64,000 nucleotides of DNA from assembly GCA_050015495.1 (NCBI GenBank), contig JBEKBH010000007.1, positions 69,950-133,949 on the forward strand. The letters run 5' to 3'. This DNA is from Palsa-1439 sp050015495. GTDB lineage: Bacteria > Verrucomicrobiota > Verrucomicrobiia > Palsa-1439. The notes beneath the pieces are model-generated. The model saw only the letters and a list, made by a program, of their open reading frames with translations. It had not been told where the DNA came from and made no database searches. Below, piece by piece: positions 35,265 to 44,638 of this stretch; the stretch's first letter is position 1, and every line of letters begins with the position of its first letter. Made by a program: the position numbers and the translations under genes.

Positions 35265-36953
35265 TCACTGACTGCCGGTCACCAAGGGCGGGGGCGGCAC
35301 AAAGTTGTGGGGCTTTATCTCCACCCACGGCCGCACGTCCGTGCCGTAATTACTGCCGATCGATACCCCGATCTGGATCTCGTCGTTGGTAAGCCCGGGG
35401 GACGGAAAACCAAACCCGCCAACCGATATGGCGAACGTGTTCTTCGTAATATTAAACTGCGCCGAAACGTTCTCTTTGCTGGACGCCGACGTAGCGATCT
35501 GTCCTTTCGCGTTCACCGAGCCATTGCGCCACTTCCAGCCGGGAAAGTCCGGCGTCAGGGTCGCGGAAAACGGATTGGACGGGTCGCCCAAGGTCAACAC
35601 CATCACATCGTTGCTGCTGAACGTCCGGTCGGATTCGCTGTTGAACGCAAACGTGCCGGTCACACTGATGCGGCTGCCTTTCGCTGTCGTTGTACCGGCA
35701 TCCACGAACGATCCCTTCAGGGGCACAATGGTCATGGTCGGCGTCGCGCTCCGGGGCAGAACGTTGAGCACGAACGCTTGCGTGTCCGTCGACTGATTGG
35801 CGGCGCTCACGCCGAAAAGCAGGTTCACAATCCCTGTGAGTGTCACGTCAGGGCTGAACCATATCCGGCCCGTGCGTTTGTCCTCGCTGGCGATCATATT
35901 CGTCGGAAACACTCCGGTGGCAGTATCCACAAGCGTGAAGAACGTCGGCTTGCCGTCAATGTCGGTGGCCGTCGCGATGAACGACGTGGCCACGTCCTGC
36001 GTGACGGTTGCACCGGCGGGAATCGGCCCCAAAAACGGCGGCGAATTGTCGGTGTTAGTGACCACATTGACCTGAAAGGTCTGCATGGCGACCTGGTTCT
36101 CAGCGTTCGTCGCGCTCACCGTCACCGTCACCGCACCGAGGAATTTCGGCGGCGCCGTCAACCGCAACACCGCATCCTGCGAATTGGTAATCACGGTCAC
36201 CGAATTCATGACCACGTTGGTGAACGGCTGGTCGTTACTGCTATTGACGGGCGTCGACATGAGTTTCGACAACACGTCGAAGCCGCTCGTCAATTGCCCA
36301 AAAATGGGTTGCAAGAAGTTCAAATACTGCGGTGACGTGTCCGCCGGATTGTTCACCGACATGTTCACATCGGTAATGAAAAACTGGGATTCGTTGGAAT
36401 CATGGGCTGTCGGCGCCCGATTGGCCATGCCCAGTTGGCCAAAACCGTCATAAGTGAGTGACGCCACGTACTCATCGTCGATGGTCAGCCCTGATTCGTA
36501 ATTGACATTGGTTGCCGCACCGCCCCCCTGTGCCACGAAACCCTCGATCACCCGCTGGAACACGAGCCCATTGTAGAAATTGCTGTTGACGAGGCTGATG
36601 ATGCGGGCCGTGGTCAGCGGCGTGAGATCCTCAAAAAGCTGCAAGACCAGATTCCCCGTGAACGGATTGTTATTCGAGTCCACGCCGCTCACATTGATCA
36701 GGACGCTGCGGTTCGTGCTGGGCGCGAATACCGCCGTCAACTTCTTGTTGCTGACCGTCGCGGCGAAATGCAGCGGTTGCCCGTCGGGATCGGAAGCGGT
36801 AATCGGCATCTGAAACGTCCGACTCTCTGGCAGGACAATGTTGTTCGTCCACACGGTCAGGCTCGGCACCGCCCGCGCCGGACCGGCCAACAGCACCAAT
36901 CCACAGGCCCCGATGGCCGCACACGTCAGTATTTGTAGAGTTCTGGAGAACAT
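35265..36953 (-). CDS. Secreted cyclophilin-type peptidyl-prolyl isomerase with Ig-like modules
   Basis: The 562-residue protein has a signal peptide (about residues 1-29, ending near ARAVP). A cyclophilin domain (about 70-240) carries LVLQLFEDLTPLTTARIISLVNSNF, VFQRVIEGFVAQGGG, GQLGMANRAP and SQFFIT, a typical PPIase core. Ig-like or cadherin-like beta modules lie on either side (for example FLGAVTVTVSATNAENQVA and TVTQDVATSFIATATDIDGKP). It probably acts in the periplasm or on the cell surface. The ATG at 36953 is preferred to the TTG at 36965. The reading frame continues for 47 codons after the stop (see separate entry). Confidence 0.85.
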   Translation of the reverse strand: MFSRTLQILTCAAIGACGLVLLAGPARAVPSLTVWTNNIVLPESRTFQMPITASDPDGQPLHFAATVSNKKLTAVFAPSTNRSVLINVSGVDSNNNPFTGNLVLQLFEDLTPLTTARIISLVNSNFYNGLVFQRVIEGFVAQGGGAATNVNYESGLTIDDEYVASLTYDGFGQLGMANRAPTAHDSNESQFFITDVNMSVNNPADTSPQYLNFLQPIFGQLTSGFDVLSKLMSTPVNSSNDQPFTNVVMNSVTVITNSQDAVLRLTAPPKFLGAVTVTVSATNAENQVAMQTFQVNVVTNTDNSPPFLGPIPAGATVTQDVATSFIATATDIDGKPTFFTLVDTATGVFPTNMIASEDKRTGRIWFSPDVTLTGIVNLLFGVSAANQSTDTQAFVLNVLPRSATPTMTIVPLKGSFVDAGTTTAKGSRISVTGTFAFNSESDRTFSSNDVMVLTLGDPSNPFSATLTPDFPGWKWRNGSVNAKGQIATSASSKENVSAQFNITKNTFAISVGGFGFPSPGLTNDEIQIGVSIGSNYGTDVRPWVEIKPHNFVPPPPLVTGSQ

Positions 36954-37084
36954 GCGGAATCTCAACTGCTGTACCTTGCCCTACGAATCAGCCCTCGTCA
37001 AACCCGAAACCGATCTCCGTTGCGAAACCACAGCTACATCGCGCCCCCGTGGCGAAATTGCCGGTGATGTCCGCGTTCCGTCAT

Positions 37085-38224
37085 TCAACAAATCCATCCG
37101 CCACCGATCACCAGATCACCCTGATAAAAGACCGCCGCCTGCCCGGGCGTGATCGCCCGCTGCGGCTCGGACAACCTCACGCCGGCACGCCCCCCGGCCC
37201 GATGCTCAACGATCGCCTCGCAGCCGGGATGCTGATAGCGGGGTTTCACCGTCACCTCCATCCGCTCCAGTGGGTCTGACGTGTGCCACACACAATTGCT
37301 GACCTCGAATTCACTGCGGAGTAGATCCTCTGCCGGGCCGACAATCACGCGGTTGGACGCGGGATCGAGCTCGACGACGTACAACGGCCGCGGCTGGCCG
37401 CCGAGATTCAGGCCCTCACGTTGCCCGATGGTGAAATTGTGAACGCCATTGTGCTGTCCGAGCACGCGTCCGTCGCGTGTCACAATGTCGCCGTGAACAT
37501 CCGCCACTTGGGCGCTCTCCCGCAGAAACCGCCGGTAATCGTTCTCCGGCACAAAGCAAACCTCCTGGCTCTCCTCCTTGCCGTATGTCTTGAGCCCGAT
37601 TTCCTTGGCGATGGCGCGCGTTTCTTCCTTGGTGAGATCGCCCAACGGGAACATCGACCGCGCCAGTTGCTCCTGATTCAGGGAAAACAGGAAGTACGTC
37701 TGGTCTTTCTTCGGGTCGCGGCTCTTTCGCAACTCATACCGGCTGCCGTTGCCGTTTTTGCCTCTGTTCTCTGCGTGCCCCCTGTGGTTCGAGTCCGGTG
37801 CCGTGATCCGCGCATAATGCCCCGTCGCAATGAATTCCGCTCCCAGCGCCCGCGCCTTCCGCAACAACGATCCAAACTTTACCTTCTCGTTGCAGACCAC
37901 GCACGGGTTCGGGGTGCGGCCCCGCTTGTATTCCGCCGTAAAATAATCCATCACCTCCCGCCGGAACGTGTCGATCTCGTCGATCACGTAGTACGGGATG
38001 TCCAGCGCGTGCGCCACCATCCGCGCGTCCGCCACCGCCTGCGGCCCGCAGCACTTGTCCTCTTCGATCGACCGGCAGTCCTGCGGCCAGCCACGAAAAG
38101 TCAACCCGATCACGTCGTAGCCCTGCTGTTTCAACAGGTGGGCCGCCACGCTCGAGTCCACGCCCCCGCTCATGCCGACGCAGACACGGGTGCCACGGTT
38201 TTTGGTTGTCGGTTCTCGCTTCAT
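37085..38224 (-). CDS. mnmA: tRNA-specific 2-thiouridylase
   Basis: This enzyme puts sulfur on the wobble uridine (s2U34) of tRNAs for Lys, Glu and Gln, using ATP. The 379-residue protein has the PP-loop SGGVDS at 19-24, the first catalytic Cys in NPCVVCNEKVKFG, and the second in EESQEVCFVP. The C-terminal beta-barrel domains contain IGQREGLNLGG and PGQAAVFYQGD. The length is normal. There is a Gly/Asn-rich insert, GHAENRGKNGNGSRYE. It lies divergent from nothing and 80 bases downstream of the aspartyl-protease gene. Confidence 0.95.
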   Translation of the reverse strand: MKREPTTKNRGTRVCVGMSGGVDSSVAAHLLKQQGYDVIGLTFRGWPQDCRSIEEDKCCGPQAVADARMVAHALDIPYYVIDEIDTFRREVMDYFTAEYKRGRTPNPCVVCNEKVKFGSLLRKARALGAEFIATGHYARITAPDSNHRGHAENRGKNGNGSRYELRKSRDPKKDQTYFLFSLNQEQLARSMFPLGDLTKEETRAIAKEIGLKTYGKEESQEVCFVPENDYRRFLRESAQVADVHGDIVTRDGRVLGQHNGVHNFTIGQREGLNLGGQPRPLYVVELDPASNRVIVGPAEDLLRSEFEVSNCVWHTSDPLERMEVTVKPRYQHPGCEAIVEHRAGGRAGVRLSEPQRAITPGQAAVFYQGDLVIGGGWIC

Positions 38225-38304
38225 GGGTTGCGGCGACGCCGAATATAGTGCCGGATACCCAGTCGTTCAACCGTGAACCCGAAACCGCGAACTGTCGACT
38301 CCCC

Positions 38305-39387
38305 CTATCTCTCCAGCCACAGCGTGTCGCGCTTGAAATCAAACGTCACACGGTACCGGCGCAGGACAACGTCGCCAAGAAAGACGTTGCCGCCGCCGAC
38401 TTCGGGCCCGATCAGGCCCGTCCGCGCGGGAACGCGGGTGAAGGTCGCTCCGCCAACCTTCACCACTTTGACCTGGTACGTCGTCGCCAGGGACGCGCCG
38501 CCCACGCCGCCGGGAATTGTCAGTGGACCCTTGCCGGGGCTCCAATAACCCCATTCATTGGCGCGGGTGCGCGGCAACAGCATCCCGTAATCACCACCCG
38601 TGTCGACGATGCAGGTGACCGACTCGCGGCCATCCACGGAAATGTCGACCGCCGGCAACCGGCCGATCCAGTGCAGCGGCAGGGCCGTCATGAACGTCAG
38701 CGTGTCATCCGGCAAATAGCTTTCGCGCGCGCCGAAGATGACGTTCCCGCGGAGATTGTCGATCGTCAGATACGATAGCTCGCGCAGCGCGCCAACGCCG
38801 AGAAGCATGACCTGATTGTTGCCCCAGAAACTGTGTGTCATGCCCAATACCTGCTCGTCGGGACCGACCAGCGTTACCATCCGGTGAAATTGAATCGACC
38901 CGATCTGCATCCCCGGCAGGATCGCCGCGTAGTTGTCCACCGATCCGCCGATGCCGCGACTGGTGATCGGTTTGACGCCGGCGATCAATGGAATGCCGAG
39001 ACTGCGCGCGAGCGTGTACCCGAAGAGATTCAGGTTGCTGCCGCTGTCCAGCGTCACCGGCACGTCGGGCTTCCCATTGACGGAAGCGAGAATAACCGGC
39101 GCCCGATAGCGGCCCCCGGCTTGTCGCGGTTGGTCCGTCGGTATCTCCATCATCGGCACGGTCACGTTCTCGTGCGCCTCAATCAAATTGACGTCCCCGA
39201 AACCCGCCATCCCTCGCACGAGCTGCAGGCGGATGCCGAGTTCCTCGGGCGTCTTGGCGCTCTTCTGGAGTTCCGCCACCTGACTGGGCGACAACACCGG
39301 CGTGGCTTTCTCGAGTTGCGAGTACCGGTCGGTCGTGCAACCGGCCGCCAATACCGTCATCAACGCCGTCAGTAACGCTCGCCGCAT
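38305..39387 (-). CDS. Retropepsin-like aspartyl protease lipoprotein with two DT/SG motifs
   Basis: The 360-residue protein has a signal peptide with lipobox AAGC (Cys about residue 17). The mature part has two aspartyl-protease motifs: DSGSN in VTLDSGSNLNLFGY and DTGGD in IVDTGGDYGMLLP. Each is followed by a hydrophobic-hydrophobic-G segment (LLGVGALREL and FLGDVVLRRY). One chain thus carries two retropepsin lobes, as in eukaryotic pepsins but in a bacterial layout. The first motif has Ser instead of Thr. The upstream frame is open, but the lipobox start at 39387 is more plausible. The substrate is unknown. Confidence 0.8.
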   Translation of the reverse strand: MRRALLTALMTVLAAGCTTDRYSQLEKATPVLSPSQVAELQKSAKTPEELGIRLQLVRGMAGFGDVNLIEAHENVTVPMMEIPTDQPRQAGGRYRAPVILASVNGKPDVPVTLDSGSNLNLFGYTLARSLGIPLIAGVKPITSRGIGGSVDNYAAILPGMQIGSIQFHRMVTLVGPDEQVLGMTHSFWGNNQVMLLGVGALRELSYLTIDNLRGNVIFGARESYLPDDTLTFMTALPLHWIGRLPAVDISVDGRESVTCIVDTGGDYGMLLPRTRANEWGYWSPGKGPLTIPGGVGGASLATTYQVKVVKVGGATFTRVPARTGLIGPEVGGGNVFLGDVVLRRYRVTFDFKRDTLWLER

Positions 39388-39486
39388 ACGCGTCAGGATA
39401 TAAGCCCGCCGGCCAATGTCAACCCGCTTGCCCGCTGACGGAGGGCTTGCCGTGCGCGCCATCACCTCGTATTGTGGGGTGCAGGC

Positions 39487-40485
39487 GTGCACATCGTAAC
39501 CTACATGCGCATCTCGGTGACGGATCGCTGCAACGAGCGGTGCGCCTATTGCCTGCCCCACGACACGGCCATCGAGTGGCTCCCGAAAGGCCAGATCCTC
39601 TCCTACGAGGAAATCCTGCGCGTGGCCCGCGTCGCCACCTCGCTCGGGGTCACGAAATTTCGTGTAACGGGCGGTGAACCGCTCGTCCGCAAGAATGTCG
39701 TCGAGTTCATCGGCCGGTTGAACAAACTTCCCGGCGTTACGGATATCGGCCTGAGCACAAATGCCACGTTGCTCGCGCCCCTCGCCCGCGCGTTGCGCGC
39801 CAATGGCGTCAACAAGGTCAACATCTCTCTCGACACACTCGATGCGGACAAGTATCGCGAGCTGAGCGGCAACGGCAACCTCGCCGACGCGCTGGCCGGT
39901 CTAGATGCCGCCATCGAGGCAAAGTTTCCGCAGGTCAAACTCAACATGGTCCTGATGAAGGGCAAGAACGACCAGGAAATCTTCGACCTCATCGAGTTTG
40001 CCCGCGAAAAATCCGTCACGCTCCGGTTCATCGAGTTGATGCCTGTCAGCACCAGCGAAGTGCTCACGGACGACAATTTCATTTCTATCGGGCACATCCG
40101 CCGCCGGATCGAGAAGCGCTACAAACTCGTCCCGCTTCCCGAGCCGCCCCGTGACATCAGGGGAAACGGCCCGGCCTTGTACTACGAAGTCAGCGGCTTG
40201 CGGAACCGGTCCGGTCAGCCGGTGCGCCTCGGGTTCATTGGCGCCATGACCAACCTTCATTTCTGCGACACGTGCAACAAAGTCCGCCTCACCGCCGACG
40301 GCAAGTTGCGCCCCTGTCTCGGCGCGCATCTCGAATACGACATCAAACCTGTGTTGCGAGCCGCGGACAGCACCGACGCGCAACTGCGCGACGTGTTCGT
40401 CCAGACGATCCGCAACAAGCCCGAGGAACACGAATTCCGCAACAACTACATGCCCGGCCGCAAAATGGTCGCCATCGGCGGATGA
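39487..40485 (+). CDS. moaA: GTP 3',8-cyclase
   Basis: This radical-SAM enzyme makes (8S)-3',8-cyclo-7,8-dihydroguanosine 5'-triphosphate from GTP, the first step of molybdenum cofactor synthesis. The protein has about 332 residues, the N-terminal [4Fe-4S] Cys trio in DRCNERCAYCLP, GGEPLVR, the C-terminal cluster Cys in FCDTCNKVRLTADGKLRPCLG and the terminal GG (VAIGG). The GTG at 39487 is chosen because GGGGTG precedes it; a TTG at 39472 is in frame. It is divergent from the aspartyl-protease gene. moaC and mogA follow. Confidence 0.93.
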   Translation: MHIVTYMRISVTDRCNERCAYCLPHDTAIEWLPKGQILSYEEILRVARVATSLGVTKFRVTGGEPLVRKNVVEFIGRLNKLPGVTDIGLSTNATLLAPLARALRANGVNKVNISLDTLDADKYRELSGNGNLADALAGLDAAIEAKFPQVKLNMVLMKGKNDQEIFDLIEFAREKSVTLRFIELMPVSTSEVLTDDNFISIGHIRRRIEKRYKLVPLPEPPRDIRGNGPALYYEVSGLRNRSGQPVRLGFIGAMTNLHFCDTCNKVRLTADGKLRPCLGAHLEYDIKPVLRAADSTDAQLRDVFVQTIRNKPEEHEFRNNYMPGRKMVAIGG

Positions 40486-40569
40486 AAACCACCAGAACCG
40501 GTCTCCTAAGCGGTTGTAGGCCGCGCGCCCTCACGCGGCGGTCGTTCACCCTGTGTCTCTGTGGTTAAA

Positions 40570-41016
40570 ATGAAATCTCTTACTCACATCGATAAGCGCG
40601 GCAAGGCGCGGATGGTCGATGTCTCCGCCAAGCCCGTCCAGCTTCGCGAAGCCGTGGCGCGCGGCGCGATTCATTTGAAGCGCGAGACGCTCGCTCTTAT
40701 CAAGAAAAACCAGATCGCCAAGGGCGATGTCCTCCACACCGCCCGCATCGCCGGCATCCAGGCCGCCAAACGTACCAGCGACCTGATTCCGCTCTGCCAT
40801 CCGTTGAATCTCACCCACGTGGATGTCGACCTTCAGGTAAAGCCAGGTAGGATCGAGATCACCGCTACCGCAAAGATCGCGGCGCAGACCGGCGTCGAAA
40901 TGGAAGCCCTCACCGCCGTCGCCTTCACCGCCCTGACGATCTACGACATGTGCAAAGCCGTCGACAAATCCATGGTCATCGGCGAAATCAAACTCGTGAG
41001 CAAGACGAAGAAATGA
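40570..41016 (+). CDS. moaC: Cyclic pyranopterin monophosphate synthase
   Basis: This enzyme converts the MoaA product to cyclic pyranopterin monophosphate. The 148-residue protein has the family motifs KGDVLHTARIAGIQAAKRTS, LIPLCHPLNLTHV and the catalytic K in the MCKAVDK segment. The ATG at 40570 follows a GTG at 40561 in the same frame. It lies 84 bases after moaA and its stop overlaps the mogA start (ATGA). Confidence 0.95.
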   Translation: MKSLTHIDKRGKARMVDVSAKPVQLREAVARGAIHLKRETLALIKKNQIAKGDVLHTARIAGIQAAKRTSDLIPLCHPLNLTHVDVDLQVKPGRIEITATAKIAAQTGVEMEALTAVAFTALTIYDMCKAVDKSMVIGEIKLVSKTKK

Positions 41017-41495
41017 TTACCGTCGGCATCATCACAGTGAGCGACCGCGTGTTCCGCGGTGAGTACGAGGACAAGGGCGGCCCCGCGCTCAAACAATTCT
41101 GCGACAAACGCGGCTGGCAAATCGCGGCACAAGCAGTCGTTCCCGACGAAGAAGCTCTCATCGGCGACAAGGCGCAGGAACTGGCCCGCTCGTGTTCGCT
41201 GGTTCTCCTGACCGGCGGCACCGGCGTCACCGAGCGCGATGTCACCCCGGAAGCCATCCACGCCATCGCCACCAAGGAACTTCCCGGCTTCGGCGAGGTC
41301 ATGCGCCTGAAAAGTTTCGAACGGTTCCCGCATGCCATCCTGTCGCGCAACCTGGCCGCGGTCGTTGGCAAATCGCTCGTCATCTGCCTCCCGGGCAGTC
41401 CCAAGGGCGCCGTCGAATGCCTCGAATTCGTCGTCGACGCCGTCCCCCATGCCGTTGAACTCTTGCAAGGAAACCCAACGAGTCACCAACCATGA
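41013..41495 (+). CDS. mogA: Molybdopterin adenylyltransferase-like protein (MogA/MoaB)
   Basis: The 160-residue protein binds and adenylylates molybdopterin ahead of molybdenum insertion. It has IITVSDRVFRGEYEDKGGPA at the N-terminus, the LTGGTGVTERDVTPEA motif and GFGEVMRLKSFER, ending LPGSPKGAVECLEFV. The length suits MogA or MoaB. Its ATG lies in the overlap with moaC. It converges on rimO with 13 bases between. Confidence 0.92.
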   Translation: MITVGIITVSDRVFRGEYEDKGGPALKQFCDKRGWQIAAQAVVPDEEALIGDKAQELARSCSLVLLTGGTGVTERDVTPEAIHAIATKELPGFGEVMRLKSFERFPHAILSRNLAAVVGKSLVICLPGSPKGAVECLEFVVDAVPHAVELLQGNPTSHQP

Positions 41496-41508
41496 TCACA
41501 CTTATCTC

Positions 41509-42894
41509 TCAAGCATTTCCAGCGCTGGCATCGCGTGATGTCTCGCCGGTAAGATCGTACTCACTCGCGCCCGTAATCCGCACGCGCGCAAATTCGCCGA
41601 CACGCGGCGTTCCCCTCACCCGCACGCTCCCGTCAATCTCCGGCGCGTCGGCATGGGAACGCCCCCGCCAACCGTCCTCGTCCCGTTCTTCGACGAGCAC
41701 CCGCAAGGTCTTTCCCACAAACGCCGCCTGCACCTCGCGCGACACTTGTTGCTGCGCGGCCATTGCCCGACGGTATCGCTGCTTTTTCACCCGGGTGGCA
41801 ACCTGGCCCGACATGTCACCGGCGGGCGTGTGATCTTCTTGCGAATACTGGAACACACCGAGACGCTCGAATTTCGCGTCTTGGATGAAATCCAAAAGCT
41901 CCTCGAAGTGTTCTTCGGTCTCGCCCGGAAAACCGACGATGAACGTGGTCCGAAGTGCGATGCCGGGAATGCCCGCACGAATCCGCGAGACGAGCTCGCG
42001 AATGTACTTGCCGCTCGTCTCCCGCCGCATCCGCTTCAGCATCTCGTCATTAATATGCTGCAGCGGCATGTCGACGTACCGACAGACCTTGTCGCAGGCC
42101 GCAATCGTTTCGATGAGTTCATCGGTCCAGTGGTACGGATGCGTGTACAGCAATCGCACCCAAAAATCGCCGTCGACGCGCTGAATCTCGCGGAGCAATT
42201 CGCCAAGCAGCCCCTTGCCATCGCGCGGCCCCGGCGCGTGCGGGTCGAGGTCCTTGCCGTAAAACGTCGTGTCCTGCGAAATCAGGTTGATCTCCCGCGC
42301 GCCGGACTCGACGAGCCCGCGAATCTCGGTTAAAACGTCGTTCACCACCCGGCTCCGATGTTTGCCGCGGATGCGCGGGATGCTGCAGAACGTGCAGGGA
42401 TGATTGCAGCCCTCGGCGATCTTCACGTACGCGTAGTGCTTCGGGGTCAGCCGGAATCGCGGCGCGGAATAATCGGGCACATACTTCGCCGGGCCGGACC
42501 AATACAACCGGGGCGCCGTATGACCGTTCCGCGAGAGCACGTCCCGCACAATCTCGCCGATGCGCGGGACTTCATTCAGCCCCACAATCGCGTCGACCTC
42601 GGGCAATTCCTTCCGTAAATCTTCCGGGTACCGCTGCGTCAGGCAGCCCGCCATGATCAACGCCTTGCAGTTGCCCGTCTCGCGCAGTTTGTTCGCCTTG
42701 AGAATCGCGTCGATGGATTCCTTCTTCGAGCCTTCGATGAAACCACACGTGTTGACAATGACCACGTCGGCTTCCTGCGCGTCCCGGGTCACCTCCATCC
42801 CGTCGCGCAACAGCGAGCCGAGCATGACTTCGCTATCGACGAGGTTTTTCGCGCAGCCGAGACTCACAAATCCAACTTTGATAGGCACAGACAT
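41509..42894 (-). CDS. rimO: Ribosomal protein S12 methylthiotransferase
   Basis: This radical-SAM enzyme adds a methylthio group to Asp of ribosomal protein S12. The 461-residue protein has the N-terminal UPF0004 domain with GFVSLGCAKNLVDSE, VNTCGFIEGSK and MAGCLTQRYPEDL for the auxiliary cluster. The radical-SAM CNHPCTFCSIP and C-terminal TRAM domain (about 390-450) follow. HYAYVKIAEGC and GYPxE-like VGFPGETEEHFEEL are typical for RimO rather than MiaB. It lies downstream of a RodZ-like gene, a frequent pairing. Confidence 0.93.
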   Translation of the reverse strand: MSVPIKVGFVSLGCAKNLVDSEVMLGSLLRDGMEVTRDAQEADVVIVNTCGFIEGSKKESIDAILKANKLRETGNCKALIMAGCLTQRYPEDLRKELPEVDAIVGLNEVPRIGEIVRDVLSRNGHTAPRLYWSGPAKYVPDYSAPRFRLTPKHYAYVKIAEGCNHPCTFCSIPRIRGKHRSRVVNDVLTEIRGLVESGAREINLISQDTTFYGKDLDPHAPGPRDGKGLLGELLREIQRVDGDFWVRLLYTHPYHWTDELIETIAACDKVCRYVDMPLQHINDEMLKRMRRETSGKYIRELVSRIRAGIPGIALRTTFIVGFPGETEEHFEELLDFIQDAKFERLGVFQYSQEDHTPAGDMSGQVATRVKKQRYRRAMAAQQQVSREVQAAFVGKTLRVLVEERDEDGWRGRSHADAPEIDGSVRVRGTPRVGEFARVRITGASEYDLTGETSRDASAGNA

Positions 42895-42930
42895 GACCAC
42901 AACTGTTAATTGCAGGGGCGAACGCGCCAG

Positions 42931-42969
42931 TCTCCTCTCCCCTTGGGGGAGAGGATTAAGGTGAGGGGT
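42931..42969 (+). repeat. Family B repeat, half copy
   Basis: Only the second half of the composite element is present: CTCTCCCC/GGGGGAGAG hairpin with the ATTAAGGTGAGGGG tail, 36 bases upstream of rimO. Confidence 0.8.
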
Positions 42970-43027
42970 TGCCTAAAGCCTTCGAACATGTGCGTTCCTT
43001 CAACCATAAACCATCCACCATTTCCCA

Positions 43028-43612
43028 TCATTTCCCCGCCGTCTCCACAAGCTCCAGCGCCGGCTTCGGTTTGGGTTGGTAATAGGCGTCGAAATCGGCC
43101 TTCGGCACGTCCGGCTGCGTTGGCGCTGTGGCCGCCACCGCCGGTGCCGTCGTCGTCACCTTTGGCGTTGTCGTTGTTGACGTCTGCGCCATCGATGTCT
43201 GCGCCGTCGGCGAAGCGTGACGCGAGAAAACGCTCTTGCCCACGATCACAGCCAAAACCGCGACGGTCAAACCGGCCACCACCAGCCCCACGCTCCGCAA
43301 CGGCAATTGCAGTTCGCGCGGCTTGCGGGCGCGGATGGCCTTCTCCGTCTCCATATGCAACCCCTGCCGCCGCAGTCCGCCCTGGCTCCGCAAATAGGCG
43401 TCCACAACCGACTGGCCGTCGAGCCCGAGATACTCCGCATACAACCTCAAAAATCCCTTGGTATACGTCGGCGCCGCCAGACGATCGAATTCGTCCGCTT
43501 CGAGTTGTTCGAGGATCTCGATCTTGATTTTCGTCGCGCGCGACGCGTCTTCGAGGGACACCTTCTTGTTGTGCCGCGCCTCGCGCAGGTTCTCGCCTAT
43601 GGATTCCATCAT
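43028..43612 (-). CDS. RodZ-like helix-turn-helix membrane protein
   Basis: The 194-residue protein has an N-terminal HTH_25 domain (about 1-75) with GENLREARHNKKVSLEDASR and YTKGFLRLYAEYLGLD, a basic stretch, one membrane segment (about 107-126), and a Thr/Pro-rich outer part (about 130-194). That is the RodZ layout, linking MreB to the cell wall, though the outer domain is short. Neighbouring rimO and ftsK genes fit the usual genome order. GAGGAC precedes the ATG. Confidence 0.85.
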   Translation of the reverse strand: MMESIGENLREARHNKKVSLEDASRATKIKIEILEQLEADEFDRLAAPTYTKGFLRLYAEYLGLDGQSVVDAYLRSQGGLRRQGLHMETEKAIRARKPRELQLPLRSVGLVVAGLTVAVLAVIVGKSVFSRHASPTAQTSMAQTSTTTTPKVTTTAPAVAATAPTQPDVPKADFDAYYQPKPKPALELVETAGK

Positions 43613-44011
43613 GTCCTCACTGTCACAGCGATTTCGTCACAATATCCTTGAGACCAAGCACTTACAGCCCAGTAAGCAGCGCTGCGGTTCAATCCTCCAA
43701 TCTCCATGGTCCAACCCCGCAAGCCGAGTCCGACGAGACGCGGCCACGTTGTATCTGCGGCCGCAACTTGGGTTCGTTTTTGGCTTTGTTTTCCCAACTT
43801 TTCCACGCCGGCTTGATCAAACTTGGGTTTGTTTTCCTAAAAAAGCTTTTTTGGGGAATCCGTCGAGGACAACCTCCCCCTCAGCGACATCTCGACGACC
43901 GGGCCGACGCCACACCATCACTTCCAGCGCTCTGACTCCTACTCTCACGCGCACAATCCTACCATATTCCCCAACCACATACCAGCCCGCTGCAAAGCTT
44001 CCGGGAGCACT
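43613..44011. other. Intergenic stretch of 399 bases upstream of the rodZ-like gene
   Basis: Between the rodZ-like gene start and the next lipoprotein stop. It contains the second family A repeat (43763-43850) and, at its end, the palindrome AAAAAAGCTTTTTT (43839-43852). No gene is seen. Confidence 0.6.
43763..43850 (+). repeat. Dispersed intergenic repeat family A, copy 2
   Basis: Same order as copy 1: GGGTTCGTTTTTGGCTTTG, then TTTTCCACGCCGGCTTGAT, then TTGGGTTTGTTTT. It ends in an AAAAAAGCTTTTTT palindrome that the other two copies lack. Confidence 0.85.
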
Positions 44012-44638
44012 TCACTGACGTCCCTGTGCAGTGACTACGATGTATTGTCCATCCGCCAGCTTCTTCACAATCTCAAGCAGCACCCCGTCAGCATAGGTAG
44101 CTTTGTCCTCGTCTGGGCTCCATCCATGCATGTAGCGAACCAGCCCAGAAACCCATCCGAGTAGCACGGTGCTACCTTGGTAGCTGTTTACATGGCAGAG
44201 GTCAACCTGGTCCGGGCTGATAATCGTGTATGAGATGTAGTGACCGACGCTGCAAGGCTGCGGGATGACTCCGAGCGTAAGAACAAAAACCATCGGCTCG
44301 CAAACCCTGCGGTTTTCACTAAACGTGAAATCCTTCAAGACGAACGCCGGCTCCGCCGGCATCTCATCGACGTAATCGACATTCTTGAAGAGTTTCAGCC
44401 TGCGAGCCTCCGCGATCAGTTCGTCTCCAGTGATGAACAACTCGTTTGTTGGAGCCGCGCGCTCAATCCCCAGAGCGTACGGCTGTGAACCGACGCGATA
44501 TTGATCGAAAGATCTCTCCGCAACCACTGGCCTGGTAAATGCCTGACAACCCCAACACAGCGGACAGACCGTGAGCACCATCAGATATTGAAAGGCCGAT
44601 TTCACGGCATCATCACCGCGTCGCGTCCTTCGAATCAT
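44012..44638 (-). CDS. Predicted lipoprotein of unknown function
   Basis: The 208-residue protein has an N-terminal signal with a lipobox-like LCWGC (Cys about 31) after a basic start. The mature part includes FVLKDFTFSENRRVCEPMVFV, VGHYISYTIISPDQVDLC and ADGVLLEIVKKLADG. It is not recognised, and an alternative GTG start at 44605 gives a cleaner signal peptide. It lies 74 bases downstream of ftsK and may be in the same transcript. The codon use fits its neighbours. Confidence 0.65.
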   Translation of the reverse strand: MIRRTRRGDDAVKSAFQYLMVLTVCPLCWGCQAFTRPVVAERSFDQYRVGSQPYALGIERAAPTNELFITGDELIAEARRLKLFKNVDYVDEMPAEPAFVLKDFTFSENRRVCEPMVFVLTLGVIPQPCSVGHYISYTIISPDQVDLCHVNSYQGSTVLLGWVSGLVRYMHGWSPDEDKATYADGVLLEIVKKLADGQYIVVTAQGRQ

